A stretch of 27,011 nucleotides of DNA from an uncultured Eubacterium sp. (GTDB lineage: Bacteria > Bacillota > Clostridia > Lachnospirales > Lachnospiraceae). The translations under genes were made by a program, and so were the position numbers. The notes below the pieces were generated by a model, which saw nothing but the letters and a program-made list of their open reading frames with translations, searched no databases and was not told the DNA's origin. This document shows positions 5,653-12,878 of this stretch, in pieces; positions within the stretch are counted from its first letter, which is position 1, and each line of letters starts with the position of its first letter. The stretch is from NCBI GenBank assembly GCA_934358495.1, contig CAKRKO010000032.1:1-27011 (forward strand). The letters run 5' to 3'.

Positions 5653-7395
5653 CTATTCCACATACCATTTTTGCTGCATCTTATAAAGTTGATAGTATTC
5701 ACCTTTCTTTGCCAGTAATTCATTGTGATTGCCAATCTCCACAACTTTTCCACTTTTCATCACAATGATCTTGTCAACTTCCCGACAAATTCCAATTCTA
5801 TGTGAAACAATAATAGCTGTTTTTTCCTTTGCAATCTTCAAAAACATCTTCAATATCGTTGTTTCCATAATTGGATCTAAGGCAGCAGTTGGCTCATCCA
5901 GAACAATCATACTGCTGTTTTTGAACATACCGCGTGCAATCGCAAGTTTCTGCCATTGACCGATAGAAAGATCTCTACCATCAAATTCACTGCCCAATAA
6001 CATGTCGAGCGCTTCCTTGCTTGAAAACTCCGGTAAATCCATCTGTTTTAAAAGTTCCTGTATTTTATCGGTATTATCCAAATGTTTCCAGTCGCTGATA
6101 GCGATATTTTCTCTCAACGTCATTTCATATTTCACAAAATCCTGACTTACAATAGAGACATTTCGATAAAATCCTACCGGGTGAAAATTGTTAATATTTT
6201 GTACGCCATATAATATCTCGCCCTTTTGTGTTTTATATAAACCAGTCAGTAGTTTTACCAGCGTCGTTTTACCACTTCCATTATTTCCTACTATAGCAAT
6301 AGATTCATTCTTTTTTATATCAAGTGAGATATTGGAAATTGCCAGGTAATCTGTGTTCGGATAAGAAAAACTTATATTTTTAACATTTATCTTATCAAAA
6401 TTGGAATCAAATTTTTCTCTTCCACGCACATCTTCATCAATATCAATAAAGTCATAATAATCTCTTACAAATGCCGCACATTCCGGAAGCCGCCCAAGAC
6501 TGATCAGAAAATACTTTGCTGCCAACTGAAAAGATGAGAATGCCATAAGAGAAGCAGCCAGCATACCGAAATCTAACTTATGATTCAACAAAAGTAAAAT
6601 TGCAATGATGATACTGAGCATATAACCGCATTTGCATAAAATCTCACATAATGAAAAGCTGCGAATATCCCGCTTCTTGAAATCCCATAATTCCTGATTC
6701 ATTTCATCTCTGGTTTGGTATAATTTTTCTTCAATATAAGATTCAATTCCAAAGATACGAAGTTCCTTTACCACTCTTTTATCTCCAAATAAATGGTACA
6801 GATAGTTTCGTCTTCGTTCACCTGCTGCCTGATACTTTTTTAATTCATAAAATTCCTTTCCGCGGATCAATCGAACGATAAAGTACGGAATCACACTCAG
6901 CAATGATACCAACGCCAAAAGTGGACTAAATCTGGCTAATATAGATAACGTACTTCCTACTTTTAAAATTTCTGCCAGAATATTGAATATCGACAGGCTT
7001 AAATCGGAAAATCTGCTTTGTTCAATGCAGTCCTTCGCCCGTTTCAGTCGATTATTAATTTCTGCATCTTCATACTGAATTAAGGACAAACGTCCGCTTT
7101 TTTCACCCAGTTCTATTCCAAGCTTCATTCCAATCCTGGAATCAATTTTTACCATACAGGCATAAAATACACTGTTTGCCACCTCTGACGCAACAAATAC
7201 ACCCCATATGACACCTAAAGATACCATACTTATTTTTAAATCTTTCATATACACATGATTTAAAAATACGGATAGCAGCCACGTATTGACAGCTATCAGA
7301 ACCGATTGCAACATCATACAGATAATCTGCATAATAAGTGGCTGTGGTACAATCCTGCGTATATCTTTTAATGAGCGAAATAACAATTTTCTCAT
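5653..7395 (-). CDS. ABC exporter half-transporter, subunit B
   Basis: A 580-residue fused membrane plus ATPase half-transporter. Residues about 20-310 form the membrane domain, with hydrophobic segments near 20-47, 56-80, 137-175 and 256-300. The ATPase domain has Walker A GNNGSGKTT (370-378), Q-loop SQDF, signature LSIGQ (476-480) followed by WQ, Walker B ending in LDEPTAALD with catalytic E501, and the switch histidine in SHR (H532). The GQWQ signature is common in exporters of lantibiotics and other peptides. Both subunits keep catalytic glutamates. ATG 7395 follows GGGGGAT. It lies 112 bp after the other ABC gene, so the two probably form a heterodimer. The substrate is unknown; a peptide or drug exporter is the likeliest type. 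Confidence 0.82.
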   Translation of the reverse strand: MRKLLFRSLKDIRRIVPQPLIMQIICMMLQSVLIAVNTWLLSVFLNHVYMKDLKISMVSLGVIWGVFVASEVANSVFYACMVKIDSRIGMKLGIELGEKSGRLSLIQYEDAEINNRLKRAKDCIEQSRFSDLSLSIFNILAEILKVGSTLSILARFSPLLALVSLLSVIPYFIVRLIRGKEFYELKKYQAAGERRRNYLYHLFGDKRVVKELRIFGIESYIEEKLYQTRDEMNQELWDFKKRDIRSFSLCEILCKCGYMLSIIIAILLLLNHKLDFGMLAASLMAFSSFQLAAKYFLISLGRLPECAAFVRDYYDFIDIDEDVRGREKFDSNFDKINVKNISFSYPNTDYLAISNISLDIKKNESIAIVGNNGSGKTTLVKLLTGLYKTQKGEILYGVQNINNFHPVGFYRNVSIVSQDFVKYEMTLRENIAISDWKHLDNTDKIQELLKQMDLPEFSSKEALDMLLGSEFDGRDLSIGQWQKLAIARGMFKNSSMIVLDEPTAALDPIMETTILKMFLKIAKEKTAIIVSHRIGICREVDKIIVMKSGKVVEIGNHNELLAKKGEYYQLYKMQQKWYVE

Positions 7396-7507
7396 TTTCT
7401 ATCCCCCATATATGTATGCTTCAAACATAACGCATGTGGAAAATCTGATACGTAATTTCTGTTCAACGCAAATTGCAATATTTTATCTCAGAATCACAAT
7501 TTCCACA

Positions 7508-9280
7508 CTATGCTGTATACCACTCTGCCTGTTTACAAAATAATGTATAATATTCTCCCTGACTTTTCATCAAATCATCATGATTTCCCTGTTCTATAAT
7601 ATTTCCATGTTTCAATACCAGAATATGATCTGCCATCTTAGCACTGATCAGACGATGCGAAATCATCAAACTTCCTCTGGACTTCATGAGCGAATAGAAC
7701 AACTGATACATTTTATATTCTGAAACAGGGTCCATAGAAGCAGTTGGCTCATCCAGAATCGTATATGTTGTATCTGTCAGAAAAAGTCTGCTGACTACTA
7801 ATCTTTGCCACTGACCTTTTGACAGATCAATACCGCCTTTTTCCAGTTTACCCAAAGGCTTGTCCAAACCTATATTTTTAACAGCCTTTAGATTCACCAA
7901 TTCCAACGCTTCCTCTAATTTATCATCATGTTTCAGTTCACATAAATTTCCAAATGCTATATTCTCCCGAATTGTCAATTCATACTGATAAAAATCTTGA
8001 AATACAACTTTTATTAATTTGCCAATTTCCTGACTGCTCAATTCATTTAAATCATGATCATCTATCAGGATACGTCCTTTTGTCGGTCGATAAAATCCAC
8101 ATAACAATTTAATAATCGTTGTTTTTCCAGAACCGTTTTCACCTACGATTGCGGTACTTTGCGACAGATCAATTTCAAAATTCGCATCATGCAAAACTTC
8201 TTTCTCTGAATTTGGATAGGAAAAGCAGACATCTTCAAACCGAATAAAATGAATCGGAGCTTCAATATGTCCCATTCTTGGTTCCGTATTTTTTAATTCA
8301 AAGAAGGAACTTATGTAAGATACCTCTTTGATTTCTTTTGAAAAATCACCAAATGTTTCCAGCAGATTGGTGATGGTATCAACAATGCTTAATGTTGTAT
8401 TGAACAATGCAATAAACAATCCTACAGAAATATGCCCTGTCATTACACTGTGAATCAATATTCCTGTGCAACCTATATACCACAAAGCAGCAAACAGGCT
8501 CTTTTTTAACAAAGCCTTTTCAACCTTCTGTAATGTTGCATCTTTTTCTTTCAACATTTTGTCACTCTGTTTTTTCCACAGAGATTTAATATAATCAGTT
8601 GCCTGATAAATAATTAATTCTATGAGACTTATTTTGCTTGTAAGGAGTCGCTCATAATAAGCAACTTTTCGTTCATCCATTGTCTGACGTTCGTACAGTT
8701 CAAACCATAAACTTCCTGCTTTATAATTTTCATATAGCATTGGAATCAAAAACAATATAAAAATAACAATCAGAAGATTCGATGCCTGCCGGAAAAGCAG
8801 AAGTAAACCAGTTAATGAGACCACTATTTTTACAATTTCAACTGTCTTCCAATAAATTATCTTTATCTTTTCTCCCGGATTTTTTGAAATCCTTGAAATG
8901 ATATCGTAAGTTGCACTTTTTTCATAACAACTATAGTCCAGATTTTTATATTTCTGTATGATATCCCGTTCCAGACCATCTGTCATCCTCATATCAAACC
9001 GAATTTCTATATAATTATCAAAACTTGTCAAAATCACATCCAAAAACAATGCGGCAACAAACATTACAAAATCTAAATATATTCCAGTCGTAAATTGTCT
9101 CTGCCGCAACAGATTCAAACTATTATCTATGATTCTCTGGAAAAGTATCGTATTGATTGGCACAAGTACAGCTAACAAGACGGCATTTAGTAATTTTATG
9201 CCACCCCATATTCGGTTATATTTCCATAACATACTCAGTATATCTTTAATCTGTTTTTTCATAGTTTCGCTTTTTCCCAT
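7508..9280 (-). CDS. ABC exporter half-transporter, subunit A
   Basis: A 590-residue half-transporter, paralogous in layout to the following gene but clearly diverged. The membrane part covers about 22-310, with hydrophobic segments near 28-46, 70-86, 150-182 and 264-300. ATPase motifs: Walker A GENGSGKTT (380-388), Q-loop FQDF, signature LSKGQ (486-490) plus WQRL, Walker B with E511 in LDEPTASMD, and switch histidine H542 in SHR. All catalytic residues are intact. Both subunits end in a similar QxxWY tail. ATG 9280 has a poor ribosome site, and ATG 9262 (MKKQIKD) is an alternative. It is first in a minus-strand operon with the second ABC gene and perhaps the 94-aa gene. The AT-rich composition differs from the flanking regions, consistent with horizontal origin but not proof of it. 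Confidence 0.82.
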   Translation of the reverse strand: MGKSETMKKQIKDILSMLWKYNRIWGGIKLLNAVLLAVLVPINTILFQRIIDNSLNLLRQRQFTTGIYLDFVMFVAALFLDVILTSFDNYIEIRFDMRMTDGLERDIIQKYKNLDYSCYEKSATYDIISRISKNPGEKIKIIYWKTVEIVKIVVSLTGLLLLFRQASNLLIVIFILFLIPMLYENYKAGSLWFELYERQTMDERKVAYYERLLTSKISLIELIIYQATDYIKSLWKKQSDKMLKEKDATLQKVEKALLKKSLFAALWYIGCTGILIHSVMTGHISVGLFIALFNTTLSIVDTITNLLETFGDFSKEIKEVSYISSFFELKNTEPRMGHIEAPIHFIRFEDVCFSYPNSEKEVLHDANFEIDLSQSTAIVGENGSGKTTIIKLLCGFYRPTKGRILIDDHDLNELSSQEIGKLIKVVFQDFYQYELTIRENIAFGNLCELKHDDKLEEALELVNLKAVKNIGLDKPLGKLEKGGIDLSKGQWQRLVVSRLFLTDTTYTILDEPTASMDPVSEYKMYQLFYSLMKSRGSLMISHRLISAKMADHILVLKHGNIIEQGNHDDLMKSQGEYYTLFCKQAEWYTA

Positions 9281-9304
9281 AATTGTTTCTAACCAGATAA
9301 AAAT

Positions 9305-9313
9305 ATTCTACCA
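9305..9313 (-). promoter_or_regulatory. Possible extended -10 for the ABC exporter operon
   Basis: Minus-strand TGGTAGAAT (TGn plus TAGAAT) about 25 bp before the ABC gene start, with no convincing -35. It sits back to back with the plus-strand promoter at 9356-9384. Confidence 0.35.
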
Positions 9314-9355
9314 TATACCAAGTAGAAGATACACTATTAATTACTCCCAATTCTG

Positions 9356-9384
9356 TTGTATGCTCATCCTCCCTATGCTATAAT
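9356..9384 (+). promoter_or_regulatory. Sigma-70 type promoter for the small membrane protein
   Basis: TTGTAT, 17-bp spacer, TATAAT. The nearest Shine-Dalgarno downstream (AGGAG at 9413-9417) has no normal start codon at a usual distance in the frame of the next gene. Confidence 0.65.
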
Positions 9385-9450
9385 TTATCAAGAGAATTTC
9401 CTTTTAAAAACCAGGAGTGATACTTTCATATACTAATAGTCAAACGCAAA

Positions 9451-9675
9451 ATGGATGGTTATAAAATGAGATGGATATATGAACTTATGTGGTTGTGGCA
9501 ATCAATTGGTATTATTCTTTTGATTCTTGCTATATTTGAATGCTGTGCTGCTTTGATTTTTAAATTACTGAAAAAACGTTATAATTTACATATGGCTATC
9601 TGTATTGCTATTGCTGCCTTTATTATAGCAGTTATTTTTATCTTGCGACTTGCAGGAACACCTATGCCACTGTAA
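9451..9675 (+). CDS. Two-helix membrane protein, unknown
   Basis: A 74-residue product with two long hydrophobic helices (about residues 14-36, around SIGIILLILAIFECCAALI, and 47-67, around MAICIAIAAFIIAVIFILRL) joined by a short basic loop (KLLKKRYN), which suggests a hairpin in the cytoplasmic membrane. The N-terminus is tryptophan-rich. No family is recognised. A clear promoter lies upstream at 9356-9384. Ribosome-site placement is odd: AGGAG at 9413 is 33 bp before ATG 9451, and the frame between offers only ATA at 9430; ATG 9466 is another possible start. It diverges from the ABC exporter operon and might be related to it. Confidence 0.5.
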   Translation: MDGYKMRWIYELMWLWQSIGIILLILAIFECCAALIFKLLKKRYNLHMAICIAIAAFIIAVIFILRLAGTPMPL

Positions 9676-9770
9676 TCTGGAAGTTTGATACGAATAACAT
9701 CTTCTTTTCAGAATCATTGTGCTTTACACTTATAGAAGTGAAAGTATTCTCGACTGCACAAAAAAATAGG

Positions 9771-9799
9771 GCGACAATATACGTGACGTATGATATGAT
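9771..9799 (+). promoter_or_regulatory. Promoter of the acetyltransferase gene with a palindrome
   Basis: GCGACA, 17-bp spacer, TATGAT. The spacer holds ATACGT-G-ACGTAT (9779-9791), a perfect 6-bp inverted repeat around one base that could bind a repressor. A small hairpin (TGGTAG-TTTTT-CTACCA) follows in the leader near 9811-9827. Confidence 0.5.
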
Positions 9800-9853
9800 G
9801 ATTAAAATAGATGGTAGTTTTTCTACCAGACACTAAGGGGGGGGTAAATTTAT

Positions 9854-10336
9854 ATGGGAAACAAAGTAACATTTCGAAACGCTGAAAGGAAAGACACTGG
9901 ACTGATTCTTCAATTTGTGAAAGAGCTTGCAGATTATGAAAATATGTCGGATGAAGTAATTGCTGATGAATCTATCCTTGAAACATGGATTTTTGACAAA
10001 CAGAAAGCAGAGGTTATTTTCGCCATGGAAGATGGAAAAGAAGTTGGTTTTGCACTGTTTTTTCATAACTTTTCTACTTTTCTGGGTCGTGCAGGTCTTT
10101 ATTTGGAAGATTTATTTGTAAAGCAAGAATACCGTGGAAAGGGATATGGCAAAGCACTTCTGAAAAAATTAGCATCTATTGCTGTCGAGCGTGGCTGTGG
10201 ACGATTTGAATGGGTATGCCTCGATTGGAACAAACCTAGTATCGATTTCTATCTTTCTCTTGATGCAGAACCTCAGGCAGATTGGACGATTTATCGTATG
10301 ACCGGTGACACCCTCACCAATTTTGCCGAATCCTGA
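9854..10336 (+). CDS. GNAT acetyltransferase, SSAT-like
   Basis: A 160-residue GCN5-type N-acetyltransferase that moves acetyl from acetyl-CoA to an amine. The sequence follows the spermidine/thialysine acetyltransferase (SSAT) pattern closely: LADYEN (residues 25-30), FALFFHNFSTFLGRAGLYLEDL (66-87), the CoA-binding loop RGKGYG (94-99), then FEWVCLDWN and PSIDFY with Tyr133 at the place of the catalytic tyrosine. A diamine, polyamine or thialysine-like substrate is therefore plausible, but bacterial members vary. ATG 9854 is preceded at 9 bp by a run of eight G (9837-9844), an unusual Shine-Dalgarno whose length could slip. The gene has its own promoter and is closed by the terminator at 10411. 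Confidence 0.82.
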   Translation: MGNKVTFRNAERKDTGLILQFVKELADYENMSDEVIADESILETWIFDKQKAEVIFAMEDGKEVGFALFFHNFSTFLGRAGLYLEDLFVKQEYRGKGYGKALLKKLASIAVERGCGRFEWVCLDWNKPSIDFYLSLDAEPQADWTIYRMTGDTLTNFAES

Positions 10337-10410
10337 TTGCATGCAACAAGCTGCACCCAGGAACCTGAAGGAGAAAATATCCATCTATCATCCTTGTGGC
10401 GCATCTACAG

Positions 10411-10441
10411 CAGAGAGGTAACAAATACCTCTCTGTTTTTA
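10411..10441 (+). terminator. Intrinsic terminator after the acetyltransferase
   Basis: Perfect 10-bp stem CAGAGAGGTA / TACCTCTCTG around ACAAA, followed by TTTTTA. A textbook plus-strand rho-independent terminator. Confidence 0.9.
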
Positions 10442-10508
10442 TTTGGTTACGATTAAATCAAAATTCCATTTATATGTTTCTGCTATTTCAGATTTTAGTG
10501 TGTTATTT

Positions 10509-12470
10509 TTATTTTCGCTCTATCACCCAAATATCCTTTCCGGAAAATGCAAAACCTATTTTATAAATCTTTTCTTCCGGAGTGCCTGCTGCCAGCAGAT
10601 CCGTTTCATATGCTTTTTCCTCAATCTGCAACAATGCGTTTTCTGCTGTAGCAGCCAGTGATTTTTCATTCCTGCTGTCATGTATCTTAAATTCCATAAT
10701 AAATGCATCATCCTCTTTGGTGATCGGAAACATTGCAATATCATATCGGCCACGTCCACTTTCCCGATTTGAACGAATATGATATCTGTCACGCAACGAC
10801 ACGATCAGCCCCAGAACAAGTCCATGGTAAAAATTTTCCGGTACACGGTCAGAAGGTTGTTTTCCTGTATCAAAATAACTCATTGATGAATACGCAATCT
10901 CCGTAAGAATATCACTCATCTTCTCCATCTGATGGTCTAATAATGCCGTTACAAATTCATTGTAAATTGCATTACCATTCTTAAACATTTCAAGAATTTC
11001 ATATCGAAACATATCCATTACTTCTTGATTTGTCACCGACACATCACACTCCGTCAGTTCGCCATGCTTTTTGACATTGTCAGCTTTAATATAACCGACA
11101 GCTAACAGAAGAGACCATAAGCTGTTTTCATCACCATCCAGATATCGAAAGGTGATATTTTCATTAATTTCTTTATGTATCACTTCCCCTGACATAAGCA
11201 GTTCGATTTCATACTTACTGCGTACTGGATGTTTGCGGATAACATCACGGATCAGTTCATTACTGCTCGTATTTGTCCAATAAGATACTAATTCACCATT
11301 TCGAAGATAATTACAGATGGACCATGGATTATAAATATCTTTTCTTCCTCCGATGATAAATCCATTATACATAGATTTAATCTTGGATATAGACATTATA
11401 TTCTGACATTTCAAAGCATCAGATACTTCCTTCTCTGTGAATCCGAAACTGTCATCATATGCTTTACATGTTACCGTATCTACTTCAATATTGTTCATAT
11501 CAGAAAATAAAGAGTTTTTCGTTACTCTTGTAATACCGGTAATGATTGCTCTGTCGTAGTAAGGATTTTCCTTAAATGCACAGTGAAACAGCTGGCGGCA
11601 GGTTCCAATCATTTCATTCCAATATCCGTCTGTATAGGCCTCAAGTAACGGTGTATCATATTCATCCAGAAGAATGACTGGTAAAGTGTCATAATGTATA
11701 GACAGAAGTCTGCACAGACGAGGGATGGCTACTTCTGCCTGATCTATATCTCCTTTACGAAACATTTCACGCAAAGAACGATATTCTTCCCTGTCATCTT
11801 CACTCAACTTGTCACTTTTCAATAATTCACCATGTGCATCATACATCATAAAGAATGAATTACTGATTCCTTTCATTGCCTGGTTATAATTAGCACCTTT
11901 ACAACTACCAAAGCTGACAGAAACCGTTGGTATTTTTCCATACCATTTCCGAATGCGACTTTTTCTCCATACATTCAATTTTTCAAAATACTCCGGATGA
12001 CCAGATAATCTTGGATCCAGGAAATATTCAACGGTGCTGATCATTGTTGTTTTTCCAAAGCGCCTTGGGCGTGTAATAAGGGTTACTTTCGCTTCACTGA
12101 TCATCCATTCTGAAATAAACTGCGTTTTGTCCACATAAAACTGTTTCCCACAGGCAAATTCACGAAAACTTTGACTTCCACATCCAACTTTTTCATCCAA
12201 ATAAGGATTCCACATTAAAATATCCTTTATTTTATCCAAATATGCCATCAGACGCTGTCTTTGTTCCAGTAATTTTTTTCGTTCATCGAAGGCTTCCAGA
12301 ACATATTCCCGCTCAGATAATTTTACATAATAACTAACGGACTTTCCACTAATCGTTTTCTGGATATAAGGCTGCTTTTTACCATTGATATTTTTATAAG
12401 TTAAAGTGCCTTTTGGCAACTGTTCCAAACGATCATCTATTTTCGCAATCTGTTCCTTTGGGCTGCTCAT
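10509..12470 (-). CDS. AAA-ATPase-like / PD-(D/E)xK nuclease family protein with extra N-terminal domain
   Basis: A 653-residue protein of the AAA-ATPase-like plus C-terminal PD-(D/E)xK nuclease-superfamily architecture that is abundant, often multicopy, in gut anaerobes. Residues 1-80 form an extra N-terminal part: a short helix, a Tyr/Lys-rich beta segment (TLTYKNINGKKQPYIQKTIS, then SYYVKLS) and a charged helix; it resembles small DUF6788-like domains, a tentative call. The ATPase core has RPRRFGKTT (134-142, degenerate Walker A) and VILLDEYDTPL (Walker B, D269-E270). The nuclease domain shows D577 in GRYDIAMFP and E593/K595 in AFIMEFK. The substrate and biological role of this family are not established. 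ATG 12470 follows GGAGGAGAA. It is monocistronic with a strong promoter. Confidence 0.8.
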   Translation of the reverse strand: MSSPKEQIAKIDDRLEQLPKGTLTYKNINGKKQPYIQKTISGKSVSYYVKLSEREYVLEAFDERKKLLEQRQRLMAYLDKIKDILMWNPYLDEKVGCGSQSFREFACGKQFYVDKTQFISEWMISEAKVTLITRPRRFGKTTMISTVEYFLDPRLSGHPEYFEKLNVWRKSRIRKWYGKIPTVSVSFGSCKGANYNQAMKGISNSFFMMYDAHGELLKSDKLSEDDREEYRSLREMFRKGDIDQAEVAIPRLCRLLSIHYDTLPVILLDEYDTPLLEAYTDGYWNEMIGTCRQLFHCAFKENPYYDRAIITGITRVTKNSLFSDMNNIEVDTVTCKAYDDSFGFTEKEVSDALKCQNIMSISKIKSMYNGFIIGGRKDIYNPWSICNYLRNGELVSYWTNTSSNELIRDVIRKHPVRSKYEIELLMSGEVIHKEINENITFRYLDGDENSLWSLLLAVGYIKADNVKKHGELTECDVSVTNQEVMDMFRYEILEMFKNGNAIYNEFVTALLDHQMEKMSDILTEIAYSSMSYFDTGKQPSDRVPENFYHGLVLGLIVSLRDRYHIRSNRESGRGRYDIAMFPITKEDDAFIMEFKIHDSRNEKSLAATAENALLQIEEKAYETDLLAAGTPEEKIYKIGFAFSGKDIWVIERK

Positions 12471-12528
12471 AAATAATTCTCCTCCCCTCGTTCCCCCTCT
12501 AAATTACAACTGGACATATTTATTTTTT

Positions 12529-12557
12529 ATTATATAACCATTCATAACCATTGTAAA
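12529..12557 (-). promoter_or_regulatory. Strong promoter of the AAA/nuclease gene
   Basis: Minus strand: TTTACA (12557-12552), 17-bp spacer, TATAAT (12534-12529). AACCAT repeats (plus strand) start at 12536, 12546 and 12556, exactly 10 bp apart, within and just upstream of this promoter, as if for a phased DNA-binding protein. Confidence 0.7.
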
Positions 12558-12561
12558 CCAT
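12536..12561. repeat. Three AACCAT direct repeats with 10-bp period
   Basis: AACCAT at 12536-12541, 12546-12551 and 12556-12561; ATGGTT on the transcribed-direction strand. The helical phasing and promoter overlap suggest an operator. The regulator is unknown. Confidence 0.75.
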
Positions 12562-12582
12562 GTTATGTATCCTTTTTACGTA

Positions 12583-12591
12583 TGCTATAAT
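12583..12591 (+). promoter_or_regulatory. Extended -10 promoter of the truncated ORF
   Basis: TGCTATAAT (TGn plus perfect TATAAT), 46 bp before the ATG at 12638. The -35 region is weak. Confidence 0.55.
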
Positions 12592-12691
12592 CTTCTATAA
12601 CAACGTATGTTGATCTATGTATTGGAGGAAAACAAAAATGACAGAAACAGAACGTATGAAACAGGGGCATATCTGGGAAGACGATGACAAT

Positions 12692-12716
12692 ATTCGTAAT
12701 CCGCTTTCGCTACTTG
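12692..12716 (+). repeat. Dispersed 25-bp repeat, copy A
   Basis: Matches the reverse strand of 22255-22279 at 23 of 25 positions; shared core AATCCGCTTTCGCTA. Copy A lies within the truncated ORF and copy B after the rluD stop. Confidence 0.7.
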
Positions 12717-12721
12717 TTCAT

Positions 12722-12748
12722 GAACGCAGTCACTTTGTGACTGCGTTC
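12722..12748. repeat. 12-bp perfect hairpin with a three-base loop
   Basis: GAACGCAGTCAC (12722-12733), TTT, GTGACTGCGTTC (12737-12748). A very stable stem without a U-tract, so not a normal terminator. It is contiguous with the repeat and three-way-junction region. Confidence 0.85.
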
Positions 12749-12827
12749 AAATTATCTGAAATCAGGATATGATGAGCGCAAGAGAGCCATAGGGAATTTG
12801 CTCACTATTGGCGAACGGCGAATGTTG

Positions 12828-12878
12828 ATCATAAGAGCTGCATAAGCAGCGACAAGCACCATAGGTGCGACTTATGAT
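12828..12878. other. Three-way-junction structured element
   Basis: An outer 8-bp stem (ATCATAAG 12828-12835 with CTTATGAT 12871-12878) encloses two perfect 5-bp hairpins: GCTGC-ATAA-GCAGC (12837-12850) and GCACC-ATA-GGTGC (12856-12868). It overlaps the stop codon of the minus-strand phosphorylase gene (TAA at 12874-12872), so it would form the 3' end of that mRNA. There is no U-tract. Probably a structured repeat or mRNA 3'-end element. Confidence 0.65.

Larger units (their letters stand above)
12638..12772 (+). pseudogene. Truncated acetyltransferase-like ORF
   Basis: A good promoter (12583), a good ribosome site (GGAGG at 12624) and ATG 12638 start a frame of only 44 codons. The first part, MTETERMKQGHIWEDDD, resembles the N-terminal segment of maltose/galactoside O-acetyltransferases (usually M-T-E-x-E-x-M-x-x-G-x-x-Y), while the rest (from about codon 19) is encoded by sequence repeated elsewhere in the window (12692-12716) and by a 12-bp perfect hairpin (12722-12748). 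The simplest reading is a real gene 5' end joined to a dispersed intergenic repeat, with the remainder lost. A genuine 44-aa small protein is an alternative. The acetyltransferase match is from memory of the family and covers under 20 residues, so it is tentative. Confidence 0.4.

Noticed and set aside
7396..7507. Search for a peptide-precursor gene between the two ABC genes
   Set aside because: No SD-plus-ATG frame with a leader/core pattern; only long-range TGTGGAAA/TTTCCACA arms about 55 bp apart, too weak to claim.
5270..9300. AT-rich ABC region as a complete mobile element
   Set aside because: No integrase, transposase, terminal inverted repeats or target duplication is visible.
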